Shown: positions 17,219-24,957, counted from the stretch's first letter. The stretch: DNA of 64,000 nucleotides from Stenotrophomonas sp. UBA2629 (GCA_002359895.1 DEOB01000011.1:497203-561202); one strand, 5' to 3'. A program made the numbers and translations. Notes: generated from the letters alone by a model not told the origin.

Positions 17219-17662
17219 ATGCGATCTCATTTCTTCGCGCATCCGCATTTGGAAATACGGGCCCCTCGGGGTCGAGGAGCAACCACGGCCAAGCCACGTC
17301 CCCCTACCAAGAAAGCCAACGTTTCGGGCGCTACATTGAAAGATCCGGCGCGCTTCAAAGATCGCAAAGAACCAGCCAACCCCAATCCTATCGGCGCGCC
17401 CTACAGGGGAATGACACCTGCACAGGTGAAAGTCTGGAACGAATGCGCCGAAAACATGCCCTGGCTCAACGCCTCGCATCGCCTGCTGTTGTGCCAAGTG
17501 AGCATCTTGGCCGCAAGAATGGAAACGGACCAAGAAGTTGGCGTGTCAGCGATGCACGCGCTCACCACGATGCTGTCCAAGCTCGGGGCCACTTCCATGG
17601 ATGAATCCAAGGTCGATCACCCACAGGGCGAAGAGGATCAAGACGAGCGCTTCTTTCACTAA
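17219..17662 (+). CDS. Phage terminase small subunit, P27-like, isolated remnant
   Basis: 147 residues if ATG 17219 is used (AAGGAG lies 15 bases upstream, a long spacing, so the start is unsure). The basic N-terminus with TAKPRPPTKKAN, the GMTPAQVKVWNECAENMPWLNASHRLLLC core and the LSKLGATSMDESKV ending follow the layout of P27-type small terminases, which recognise phage DNA for packaging. No large terminase, portal, integrase or capsid gene is present within the window, so this is a leftover of a phage or a satellite. It marks the left part of an accessory region. Confidence 0.6.
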   Translation: MRSHFFAHPHLEIRAPRGRGATTAKPRPPTKKANVSGATLKDPARFKDRKEPANPNPIGAPYRGMTPAQVKVWNECAENMPWLNASHRLLLCQVSILAARMETDQEVGVSAMHALTTMLSKLGATSMDESKVDHPQGEEDQDERFFH

Positions 17663-18046
17663 GCCCCATCAGCTCAGCCAGATCGCTACCACAGCCTCAC
17701 AGGCGGCGCGGAGGCTCATGCAGCTACCAGCGGTGCGGGAGGCCATCGGGGCCCACCCAACGAGCCTGGAGACTGCCGCAGTGCAGGCCGGCCAGCAGCA
17801 GCGCCACGCTCAACTCAAAATGGCGGTGATGGAGCAGCTCCATACCAAGACCATGGCCGGAATGCGAGTGCGCAGATCCGTTTCCTGGCGGGCTCCCGGG
17901 ATGCCCGACGCGTCGCTGTCAACAGGTAGCCCCAACCAAGGCGATAAGCCACGATCACCCAGATTGCTTGGCTCCACAAAGGGGCAGCAGGATTGCTGCG
18001 GGCGCTGCCGCGCTTCATGCTTCCCTCCGACACCCGGAGATAAAGC
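17663..18046. other. Stretch without a supportable gene in the island
   Basis: Several frames are partly open here but none has a good start, ribosome site or recognisable domain. Probably decayed phage or island DNA between the terminase remnant and the frameshifted membrane-protein gene. Confidence 0.4.
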
Positions 18047-18076
18047 ATGGAATTCGGATTGGCCGGCTGTTACGCA

Positions 18077-18648
18077 ATGAAGCCTGAAGTGCAGGCTGCT
18101 TGGGTTCAAGCCATTGGCAGCATCGCTGCAATTCTCATCGCAATCGCGATCCCTGCAGCCCAGCACTTCATCACCATGCGTGGCACAAGACGCGAAAGAG
18201 CCGACCGCGCACGAAGTCTTGGACTGCTGCTTCTACCCCACATCAAAAGCTTTGCTGCCAAGAACGAAAAAATCTGGTCCGAAGAGCACCAGATGACAAT
18301 GTGGAAAATCTGAGCGAAAACTCCTGTATCGCCAGGTCGGAGACAATGCGCGCGCTTGTTATTCCAGATGAAATCATTGCTTTCGTAGACAAGCTTCACG
18401 AGCTTGGACCGGCAGCTGAAGGAATCCAACGCGCGATCTTCAGCGTGGTTGCTGCAAATGAGCTGGTGACACTCAAGGTGATTGATGGTAGGTGCGCATC
18501 CGGATTCGCCGCAGGCCTTCCGTCCCACCTTATTTGGGATAAGACGAGGTTCTATGACCTTATGTGGAACGCACTCGGCGGACTTATCGAATCCCAGAAT
18601 CGGATCGAAGCACTCTTCAAACAGCAAGCTCGTCCCTCGACTTCTTGA
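18077..18648 (+). pseudogene. Frameshifted small membrane protein gene
   Basis: The first part (ATG 18077, or 18047) encodes an N-terminal membrane segment (VQAIGSIAAILIAIAIPAAQ) followed by a basic cytoplasmic stretch, and stops at 18311-18313. From about 18300 another frame continues with coding-like sequence (ARSETMRALVIPDEIIAFVDKLHEL and on to TGA 18648) that has no start of its own. Together they read as a single protein of about 190 residues broken by one frameshift near 18280-18310. This layout, a short N-terminal helix followed by a cytoplasmic helical domain, is common among small phage or island proteins of unknown function. Confidence 0.5.
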
Positions 18649-18754
18649 GAGAAACCGCTGCGTCAAGCAATCCTCCAACGCGTCCCGACCATCTCCCACA
18701 AATCTGCGCGCAACTGCGCTGAACCCAGCGCCGCAGGTCAGTGCCTTCCACTGA

Positions 18755-18970
18755 GCAATCCAGAGGCCTTATGCAGGACCACTTGACTTCGAGCTCTACC
18801 GGCTTTCGCCGCGTGGTGATGCTGCTCAATGCAGGCCGGCCGGCTTCGGACGGACCAAGACCGCGCTCGTGTTCGACAACGGCACCACTGTGCTCGACGC
18901 ACCCGATGGCGGCGAGATCCGCATCCGCAATTATGACGAAGACGACGTGCTGCTGCCGCACCTAAGATAA
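18755..18970 (+). pseudogene. Orphan coding fragment without start codon
   Basis: An open stretch of 71 codons ends at TAA 18968. Its last 45 codons read like real protein (FGRTKTALVFDNGTTVLDAP, then an acidic end with IRNYDEDDVLLPHLR), yet there is no ATG, GTG or TTG in front and a stop lies at 18752-18754. I take it for the C-terminal end of a gene truncated by rearrangement. The parent family is not recognised. Confidence 0.3.
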
Positions 18971-19090
18971 CCCAATTCCAAGGCAGAGCCGATTCGATTG
19001 GCCGATGCGGGTGTGACCGGCAACAGAAAGCCCCGCTACGGAGTGGCGGGAGGTGGCTTCATCGCCTCAACACTTCCCTGAACGGGAGAA

Positions 19091-19120
19091 GATGTTGACA
19101 TCTAAAAAACATGTGACAAT
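19091..19120 (+). promoter_or_regulatory. Candidate promoter/operator of the Panacea gene pair
   Basis: A perfect TTGACA (19095-19100) sits inside the dyad GATGTtgACATC (19091-19102). A related sequence ATGTGACA follows at 19111-19118, and GACAAT (19115-19120) could be a -10 with TG extension, although the 14-bp spacing to TTGACA is short. The dyad is a reasonable autoregulatory operator for a toxin-antitoxin pair. Confidence 0.35.
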
Positions 19121-19153
19121 GGGCGACCGGTAGCAGACCGCCCTGACCGGCTC

Positions 19154-19726
19154 ATGGCACTTATGGCCTACAAAGACCGAAAGACTGCGCAGATCGCAGC
19201 CCGCATCCTCTCCATAGGGGACGGCACCCTCAATATTGTGAAGCTCATGAAGCTTCTCTACCTTGTGGATCGTGAGGCATTGAGCTCCGTGCATCGCCCT
19301 CTTACAGGCGACCGCATGGTGTCGATGCCTCATGGGCCCGTATTGTCTCGCACGTATGAGGCCTGCCAAGGGGTTGGAAACGGCGCCGCTGGTGGATGGA
19401 ACAGCTGGATCGCTGATCGCGCAAACCATTTAATCAGTCTTCGCGAAGGCGTCACCGCGAACAGGGAAGCGCTGGATGAGCTTTCCGATCTGGATATCGC
19501 GATGATCGACAAAGTCTGGAACCAGTTCGGCGGAATGAATAAATGGGACTTAGTGGCTTATACCCATAACCATTGTGCAGAATGGGTCGATCCCTGCGGT
19601 TCATCAGCAAAAATTGATTACGAGACAGTTCTGCGTGCTGTAGGAAAGTCTGACGACCAAGCTCGAGAAATTGCTCGCGAGATCGAAGCAGAAAACTTTT
19701 TGGACGCCACTTTCGCAAGGATCTAG
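19154..19726 (+). CDS. Panacea-domain (DUF4065) antitoxin-like protein
   Basis: 190 residues. The N-terminal LNIVKLMKLLYLVDREAL segment with GDRMVSMPHGPVLSRTYE is the hallmark of the Panacea/SocA-like domain, and the C-terminal WDLVAYTHNHCAEW helix also fits. Panacea proteins serve as antitoxins for many unrelated toxins and sometimes as proteolytic adaptors. The next gene starts 2 bases after its TAG stop, giving tight coupling as expected in a toxin-antitoxin operon. An in-frame ATG at 19163 is an alternative start. Base use looks less GC-rich than the core genes, consistent with acquisition. Confidence 0.82.
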   Translation: MALMAYKDRKTAQIAARILSIGDGTLNIVKLMKLLYLVDREALSSVHRPLTGDRMVSMPHGPVLSRTYEACQGVGNGAAGGWNSWIADRANHLISLREGVTANREALDELSDLDIAMIDKVWNQFGGMNKWDLVAYTHNHCAEWVDPCGSSAKIDYETVLRAVGKSDDQAREIAREIEAENFLDATFARI

Positions 19727-19728
19727 CG

Positions 19729-20133
19729 GTGCCGTTTCCATATCCTAAAGCCACCGTGCTCATGGCTTCTGGGCCGGCACATGATCCAGATCGAAAGCAC
19801 CTTTTTATCGTCCTAACGGAAGCACTTGGAGATCCCCCGGAGGTTCTCTTAGTCAGCCTCAGTTCCGTACCGACGAACTACCAGCACGATTGCTCCTGTG
19901 AGCTTCAACCTGGCGACCACAGCTTCATCACCCACCCCTCTTTCATCCGGTTTGACTTGGCGCGGATTGAACCCGCGCAAAAGTTGATTGATGGAGTTGA
20001 TCGACAGGTTTTCTCTGTTCGTGAGCCAATCAGCGAAGAGGTCTATCAGCGGATCTGCACCGGATTGAGGCAATCACCCGGTAGCTCATTGAGAGTGAAG
20101 AACTTCCTACAGTGGCATGTAAATCTAGTGTAA
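19729..20133 (+). CDS. Candidate toxin partner of the Panacea protein
   Basis: 134 residues from a GTG start two bases past the antitoxin stop. The pattern (KHLFIVLTEALGDPPEVLLVSLSS, then LQPGDHSFITHPSFIRFDLAR) looks like a compact beta-barrel protein in the style of the PemK/MazF SH3-fold toxins, but I cannot place it firmly in a named family. Its position directly behind a Panacea gene is the main argument for a toxin role. It could instead be a benign accessory gene. Confidence 0.55.
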   Translation: MPFPYPKATVLMASGPAHDPDRKHLFIVLTEALGDPPEVLLVSLSSVPTNYQHDCSCELQPGDHSFITHPSFIRFDLARIEPAQKLIDGVDRQVFSVREPISEEVYQRICTGLRQSPGSSLRVKNFLQWHVNLV

Positions 20134-20211
20134 TTCCTGTGTAACCATGTCGGAAAAACCCGGCATTACACGGGCAAAGACGGAAACGCCAAGTTTCCTC
20201 CAGATGCACAA

Positions 20212-20239
20212 CCCCCCCTGGAATAAGCGGGGGGGGGGG
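20212..20239. repeat. C7 / G11 homopolymer hairpin
   Basis: Seven C (20212-20218) and, ten bases later, eleven G (20229-20239), followed by an AT-rich stretch TATATTTTC. It can fold as a C/G hairpin and may end the toxin-antitoxin transcript. An 11-G run is prone to slippage in replication and to sequencing error, so its exact length is uncertain. Confidence 0.55.
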
Positions 20240-20338
20240 TATATTTTCTAGCAACTAGCGGAAAGCCTGCTGGAGGGGATTATGAGTCCTTTGGCCACCT
20301 GTGAGTGGCTCCGCCACTTGGCAGCTCGACGCCTTCGA

Positions 20339-20551
20339 TCAGTAGTCGATCATTGATCTGGCAAACTCGTGCCCTCGACGGACTGCCTCATCGCAGGCGG
20401 GCCAACTGTGGTCGCTGTCCGACTGGGGATCCAGGCCATCCACGAGCACGTCAACTGTGAAGGCAGCACCATCCCAATCCAGCACTCGAATCTCATACGA
20501 CCTTCCAGCGTGCTCGCCGAACTCGCTCCTGCTCGTCGTTTTGCTCTTCAT
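20339..20551 (-). CDS. Small hypothetical protein
   Basis: 70 residues, acidic in the middle (VDGLDPQSDSDHSW) with a basic start (MKSKTTSRSEF). The central alternation (SYEIRVLDWDGAAFTVDVLV) suggests a beta-hairpin. No family recognised and no neighbours in the same operon; it lies alone between the toxin-antitoxin pair and tRNA-Val. Supported only by plausible composition and codon pattern. Confidence 0.4.
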   Translation of the reverse strand: MKSKTTSRSEFGEHAGRSYEIRVLDWDGAAFTVDVLVDGLDPQSDSDHSWPACDEAVRRGHEFARSMIDY

Positions 20552-20684
20552 GGTTCACTGCCCCCTAACGGCCTTCAACCAGAGCCTACTACATGAACGG
20601 GAATGGCGTATCAGCGCGCCGGCACAGCCTGGTGCCCAATAAAAAGGGAGCGCTCCGAAGTTTTGTAGGAGCGTTGCAGGACAA

Positions 20685-20706
20685 CAAAAAACCGGCTTTC
20701 GCCGGT
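20685..20706 (-). terminator. Terminator of tRNA-Val(CAC)
   Basis: Minus-strand stem ACCGGC-gaaa-GCCGGT followed by TTTTTGTTGT, 25 bp beyond the tRNA 3' end. Confidence 0.8.
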
Positions 20707-20730
20707 TCTTCTGCAACACTTTGATTTATA

Positions 20731-20805
20731 TGGTGGGCGGTACAAGGTTCGAACTTGTGACCCTTGCCGTGTGAAGGCAATGCTCTACCGCTGAGCTAAC
20801 CGCCC
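20731..20805 (-). tRNA. tRNA-Val(CAC)
   Basis: 75 nt with encoded CCA. Acceptor GGGCGGT pairs with ACCGCCC, the D-arm TTAGCTCAGCGGTAGAGC is intact, the anticodon loop TTCACAC gives anticodon CAC for the GTG codon, and the T-arm has GTTCGAA. It forms the right flank of the accessory region, whose DNA lies downstream of its 3' end. tRNA 3' ends are classic integration targets, but I found no second copy of the tRNA 3' end at the left boundary. Confidence 0.96.
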
Positions 20806-20821
20806 GTGTTGCGAGCCGCTC

Positions 20822-20849
20822 ATTATAGGGGCCTGAGCGGGCGCGTCAA
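20822..20849 (-). promoter_or_regulatory. Promoter of tRNA-Val(CAC)
   Basis: Minus strand TTGACG, 16-bp spacer, consensus TATAAT; the -10 ends 16 bp before the tRNA 5' end. A GC-rich discriminator follows, typical of stable-RNA promoters under stringent control. Confidence 0.88.
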
Positions 20850-20867
20850 CGGTTTTCACAAAAATCT

Positions 20868-21221
20868 TCACATCGTCTGAGTGGGCTTGTCCGCGCCGGT
20901 GGTGCCGGCCAGCAGGGTCTCGATTTTGTTACGGACGGCCTCACCATCGGCACCGTCGGCAAGCTGTACGCCGATGCCGGCCTGGCGGTTGCCCTGCGCG
21001 CCCAGCGGCGTCACCCAGACCACCTTGCCGGCTACCGGCAGGCGCTCGCTGGAGTCCGGCAGCGTCAGCAGCAGGAACACCTCGTCGCCGAGGAAATAGC
21101 GTTTGGGGGTGGGCACGAAAACGCCGCCGTTCTTCACAAACGGCATGTAGGCGCTGAACAGCGCCGCCTTGTCCTTGACCGCCAATGACAGGATGCCTTG
21201 GCGGGCGTTTGTCGCACTCAT
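20868..21221 (-). CDS. pilZ: Type IV pilus protein PilZ
   Basis: 117 residues, a stand-alone PilZ domain with the pilus-type N-terminus (ILSLAVKDKAALFSAYMPFVKNGGVF). Proteins of this type are needed for pilus assembly through the FimX-PilB complex and generally do not bind cyclic-di-GMP themselves; consistent with this, the RxxxR motif of c-di-GMP-binding PilZ domains is absent. The start overlaps the end of holB by 4 nt, the same order as in Pseudomonas and Xanthomonas. Confidence 0.92.
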   Translation of the reverse strand: MSATNARQGILSLAVKDKAALFSAYMPFVKNGGVFVPTPKRYFLGDEVFLLLTLPDSSERLPVAGKVVWVTPLGAQGNRQAGIGVQLADGADGEAVRNKIETLLAGTTGADKPTQTM

Positions 21222-22177
21222 CGAATAGTCCCCTTGGATTGCACTGAATTGGCCGCGTTCCAGGCCAGCAGCAGCTCCACCACGGCAAGGTCGGCGCGCA
21301 CGGTGGTGCGCAGCAGGTCGCGGGTGCGATTGGCGGCGTCAAACCAGGCAGCCAGCTTGTTCAATCGCGCCGGATCGGTCAAGCCGTCGGCAGCCTTTTT
21401 CAATGCCAGGTCGGCGGCGTGACGCAGCCGCAGGTCGGCATGTTCGTCACCGGTCCAGCGCTGCGCCAGTTCCACGCTGCCCAGCTTGCCGGCAACCAGC
21501 TGTTCCAGCTCACTGGCCACCTGCCGGCGCAGGCTCATGCCTTCGCCCTGCAGCCAGGTGTCGGCCAAGGCCGGGTGGCCGCGCGTGGCATCCAGCGCTT
21601 CGCGTGCCACGCCTTCGGTGTAGCCACGCGTCTGAAGCCAGGCCAGTGCCTCCTCGCGCGGCGGCAGGCGGAATTCCAAGCGCTGGCAGCGGCTGCGGAT
21701 GGTCTGCGGCAAACGCGCCGGGTCGGCGCTGAGCAACCACAAATAGCGGCCTGGTGACGGCTCTTCCAACGTTTTGAGCAGGGCATTGCACGCGGCGCGG
21801 TTGATGGCATCTGCGGGGTCAACAATGACCACCTGCGCCACGCCGTACTGCGGGGTGAGCGCAAGCTTCTGCGAAATTTCACGCACCTGCTCGATCACGA
21901 TTTCCGTGCGCAGCTTGTCGCCGCTTTTGTTCGGAATGAACGAGGTCAGCTGCAGATCCGGATGGGTGCCGGCGGCGATCAGCTGCGCGTTGCGCTGCCG
22001 CCCCGCCGCCTCCACGCCGTGGTTCAACACGTGCGCGGCCAGCTTCAATGCGACCGCGCGCTTACCCATGCCGGCCGGCCCGCAGATCAACAGGCCGTGG
22101 CCCAACCGGCCCGCGTCCAGTGCGGCCACGGTCTGGTCGTAAGCGCGCTGCTGCCAGGGTGCGAAGGCGTCACTCAT
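21218..22177 (-). CDS. holB: DNA polymerase III delta-prime subunit
   Basis: 319 residues. The P-loop is modified (GPAGMGKR at 33-40, with Arg where Ser/Thr is usual), as expected of a delta-prime subunit that does not hydrolyse ATP. The TIRSRCQRLEF segment carries the SRC arginine finger of clamp-loader subunits, and the CNALLKTLEEPS motif is present. It loads the beta clamp together with DnaX (also in this window) and HolA. It lies between mltG and pilZ. Confidence 0.93.
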   Translation of the reverse strand: MSDAFAPWQQRAYDQTVAALDAGRLGHGLLICGPAGMGKRAVALKLAAHVLNHGVEAAGRQRNAQLIAAGTHPDLQLTSFIPNKSGDKLRTEIVIEQVREISQKLALTPQYGVAQVVIVDPADAINRAACNALLKTLEEPSPGRYLWLLSADPARLPQTIRSRCQRLEFRLPPREEALAWLQTRGYTEGVAREALDATRGHPALADTWLQGEGMSLRRQVASELEQLVAGKLGSVELAQRWTGDEHADLRLRHAADLALKKAADGLTDPARLNKLAAWFDAANRTRDLLRTTVRADLAVVELLLAWNAANSVQSKGTIR

Positions 22178-22210
22178 GCAGGCCTCCCGCTTGTTGACCG
22201 GTGGCGTTGA

Positions 22211-23269
22211 TCATTGCGTTGCTGCCTCGCTTCGGTTTGCACGCAGCCGTTGCAGATATTGCGCGACGGCGGCGTTGTGCTCGGCCAGCGAGGACGAAAA
22301 CACATGCGCACCGCTGCCATCACCTACCGCAACGAAATACAGCGCATTACCTGCTGCCGGATGTGCCGTGGCCTGCAGCGCATCGCGGCCCGGCATGGCG
22401 ATCGGCGTCGGCGTCAGGCCGCTGCGCGTGTAGGTGTTGTAGGGCGTGTCGGTGGTGAGGTGCGTCCTGCGGATATTGCCGTCGTAGGCGCTGCCGATGC
22501 CATAGATGACGGTGGGGTCGGTCTGCAGGCGCATGCCCATCTTCAACCGGCGCATGAACACGCCGGCAATCTGCGGACGCTCGCTGGCCAGCCCGGTTTC
22601 TTTTTCGATGATGGAAGCCAGGATCAGCAGTTCATACGGCGAGGTAAAGGGCAGATCGTCCGCGCGCGATTCCCAGGCCGCGGCGAGTTCTTTTTCCATC
22701 GCAGCGTGGGCGCGCTTGAGTACGTCCAGGTCACTATCGCCACGCTGGTAGATGTAGGTCTCCGGCAGGAAACGCCCTTCCGGGTGCTGCTCGGCAAAGC
22801 CCAGCGCAGCCATCAGCTCGCTGTCGCTCATGTCGGTGGTTTTGTGCTGCAGCGGCTGTGCGCGGTTGAGCGCGGCGCGCAGTTGGCGGATGTTCCAGCC
22901 TTCCACGATGGTTACGCGGTACTGCAGCACCTTGCCTTGGCGCATGTTGCGCAACAGCTGCAGCGGCGTGAGCGCAGGTTCCAATGTGTACTCGCCCACT
23001 TTCAGCTTGCCAGCCGCGTCCATCTGACGCGCCAGCATCTGCCATTGCAGATCGCTGCCTTCATCAATGCCGGCAGCGCGCAGCTTGCCCAGCACGGTGC
23101 TGAAGGAATCGCCGGGCGCTACGGTGACACTGGCTTCAGTGGGAGTGACCGGCGTGACGGCAAAACGCCCCTGCTTTTGCCACAGCAAGGCCGCAGCGGC
23201 ACCGGCCAACGCCACCAGCAACACCAGAATGGCCAGAACCACCAGACATCCACGCTTGGCACCCGCCAT
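22211..23269 (-). CDS. mltG: Endolytic murein transglycosylase MltG (YceG)
   Basis: 352 residues from ATG 23269. One N-terminal membrane anchor (about 8-29), a LysM-like segment, then the YceG catalytic region with IEKETG (catalytic Glu222), DPTVIYG, and the final NTYTRSGLTPTPIAMPG motif. It cuts nascent glycan strands and so terminates peptidoglycan polymerisation. It is followed after only 33 bp by holB, so the tmk gene that sits between mltG and holB in Pseudomonas is not at this locus. Confidence 0.94.
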   Translation of the reverse strand: MAGAKRGCLVVLAILVLLVALAGAAAALLWQKQGRFAVTPVTPTEASVTVAPGDSFSTVLGKLRAAGIDEGSDLQWQMLARQMDAAGKLKVGEYTLEPALTPLQLLRNMRQGKVLQYRVTIVEGWNIRQLRAALNRAQPLQHKTTDMSDSELMAALGFAEQHPEGRFLPETYIYQRGDSDLDVLKRAHAAMEKELAAAWESRADDLPFTSPYELLILASIIEKETGLASERPQIAGVFMRRLKMGMRLQTDPTVIYGIGSAYDGNIRRTHLTTDTPYNTYTRSGLTPTPIAMPGRDALQATAHPAAGNALYFVAVGDGSGAHVFSSSLAEHNAAVAQYLQRLRANRSEAATQ

Positions 23270-23339
23270 GGTCACCCCGTTCAGAACAAACCGGTGCGCA
23301 GGATACCGCGCCAGCCGTCGTGCCGACCAAGCAGGCCGT

Positions 23340-24695
23340 TCATTGTTGCGGCTCCAGCGCCCGCAGCAGGCCGCGTGCCTTGGCCCGGGTTTCGTCCAGC
23401 TCCTTGGCCGGGTCCGAATCCACCACAATGCCGGCGCCGGTACGGAAAGCAGCAGTAGAGCCCTGCACTTCGGCAGTGCGGATCAAAATGTTCAGGTCCA
23501 TGTCGCCATCGCGGTTCAACCAGCCGAAGGCGCCGGTGTAGGCGCCGCGCGCGGTCTGTTCCAGCTCGGCAATGATTTCCATGCAGCGCACCTTGGGGCA
23601 GCCGGTGATGGTGCCGCCCGGGAACGTGGCGGCAATCACCTCGCCCGGCGTCACGCCCGGCCGCAGCCGTGCGCGCACATTGCTGACGATGTGATGGACG
23701 TGGGCGTAGCTTTCCACGGTCATCAGCTCGTCCACTTCCACGCTGCCGGGCGCAGCGATGCGGCCCAGGTCGTTGCGTTCAAGGTCGATCAGCATGACGT
23801 GCTCGGCGCGTTCTTTCGGGTGGCCGACCAGCTCTTGAATGCGCGCAGCATCATCGTCACCGGCAAAGCGCGGGCGGGTACCGGCGATGGGCCGGGTCTG
23901 CACCACGTCGCCGGCCACCGACACCAACCGCTCCGGCGAGGAACTCACCACCGCGCGCCCGGCTGCAGTGAACAAACCCGCAAATGGCGCTGGGTTGGCG
24001 GTGCGCAGGCGTGCGTACAACGCTTCCGGCGACAACGGGGCATCAAACTGCGCCTGCCAACGTCGCGACAGATTCACCTGGAACACGTCACCGGCGTGCA
24101 GGTAATCAATCACCTGGCGCACGCCATCGGTGAAGCGCGCGCCATCGTCTTCGTCTATCGCCTGCGGCGGCTGCCAATGCGGCATTGCCGGCAACTGAGC
24201 GGCATCGCTCAAATCGCACTGAAGCTGTGACAGCAGCTGTGCGCTGTCGTCCTCGGCGATGGCAATGCAGCGCCCGCTATCGCGTTCGCGCAGCACAGCA
24301 GCAGGGCAACGCAAGGCAATGGCGGCCGGCAGGCCATCGGTACGTTGAGGGAGATTCAATATCGGCTCGATCTGCCCAGCCAATTCGTAGTCGAGCAGCA
24401 AGGCCCAGCCGCCACGGAATGGGATGTCCGATTCCAGCGGGTTGCGATCCAGCCGCAGCGCCTGCCAATCGCGGTCCAGCGCGGTGAGGAAGTCCCCTTC
24501 GACTGCGGCGCCGTCTTCGCGTTGCAGCGTGCCGTCCGCGTTCAACAACAGTTGAGCGCCGCCTGCGATCAGCAGCATGTCCCACTGCCCCAGCTTGCCG
24601 GCAGCGGTGGATTCCAGCAGAACCGGATAGCGATGCGGTGCAAGCCGATGCAGCGCCAGCAGGTCGGTGTCGGCGTGCAGGGGGAGGATGTGCAT
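23340..24695 (-). CDS. pabB: Aminodeoxychorismate synthase component I
   Basis: 451 residues with the anthranilate/ADC synthase fold. The C-terminal chorismate-binding core contains VNLSRRWQAQF, SSSPERLVSV, TRPIAGTRPR, HVMLIDLERNDLGR and FPGGTITGCPKVRCMEII. It converts chorismate and ammonia to aminodeoxychorismate for folate synthesis. The position between fabF and mltG is where other gammaproteobacteria have pabC; here it is the PabB-type enzyme. A REP-like element lies upstream. Confidence 0.94.
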   Translation of the reverse strand: MHILPLHADTDLLALHRLAPHRYPVLLESTAAGKLGQWDMLLIAGGAQLLLNADGTLQREDGAAVEGDFLTALDRDWQALRLDRNPLESDIPFRGGWALLLDYELAGQIEPILNLPQRTDGLPAAIALRCPAAVLRERDSGRCIAIAEDDSAQLLSQLQCDLSDAAQLPAMPHWQPPQAIDEDDGARFTDGVRQVIDYLHAGDVFQVNLSRRWQAQFDAPLSPEALYARLRTANPAPFAGLFTAAGRAVVSSSPERLVSVAGDVVQTRPIAGTRPRFAGDDDAARIQELVGHPKERAEHVMLIDLERNDLGRIAAPGSVEVDELMTVESYAHVHHIVSNVRARLRPGVTPGEVIAATFPGGTITGCPKVRCMEIIAELEQTARGAYTGAFGWLNRDGDMDLNILIRTAEVQGSTAAFRTGAGIVVDSDPAKELDETRAKARGLLRALEPQQ

Positions 24696-24731
24696 CGTGG
24701 GCCCGAAATGTCAGAAATGCAGGCTGTTCCC

Positions 24732-24847
24732 TTCTCCCGCCTGCGGGAGAAGGTGCCCGAAGGGTGGATGAGGGGAGCTTTTAAAGCTTTTGGAGCTTTA
24801 AAGCTGCCCTCACCCCAACCCCTCTCCCGCAGGCGGGAGAGGGGCTT
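24732..24847. repeat. Interspersed palindromic repeat, two-armed
   Basis: Left arm TTCTCCCGCctGCGGGAGAA plus GGTGCCCGAAGGG, right arm CCCTCACCCCAACCCCTC then TCCCGCAGGCGGGAGAGGGG. The arms are inverted relative to each other around an AT-rich centre (GCTTTTAAAGCTTTTGGAGC). Related single arms occur at 46124-46167, 54624-54657 and 54918-54956. Such elements are common in intergenic DNA of Xanthomonadaceae. Confidence 0.8.
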
Positions 24848-24957
24848 TGAGCAAAGCATTGAGCAAAAGCGTCAAGCACAAGCTTCAAGCAACACAGCAA
24901 GCAGCAGCTCCAAGCAACGCAACGGGCAGAAGCTTCAAGCCACGCCGCAAAGCCGCG
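24848..24957. repeat. Degenerate short-repeat tract
   Basis: About 110 bp built from variants of AAGCxTCAAGCA and GAGCAAAAGC between the palindromic repeat and the fabF stop. It has no coding sense. It may have grown by slippage from the flank of the repeat element. Confidence 0.45.

Noticed and set aside
20731..20760. Attachment-site duplication of the tRNA-Val 3' end at the left island border.
   Set aside because: I scanned 17000-17300 and the rest of the island by eye and saw no copy of the tRNA 3' sequence.
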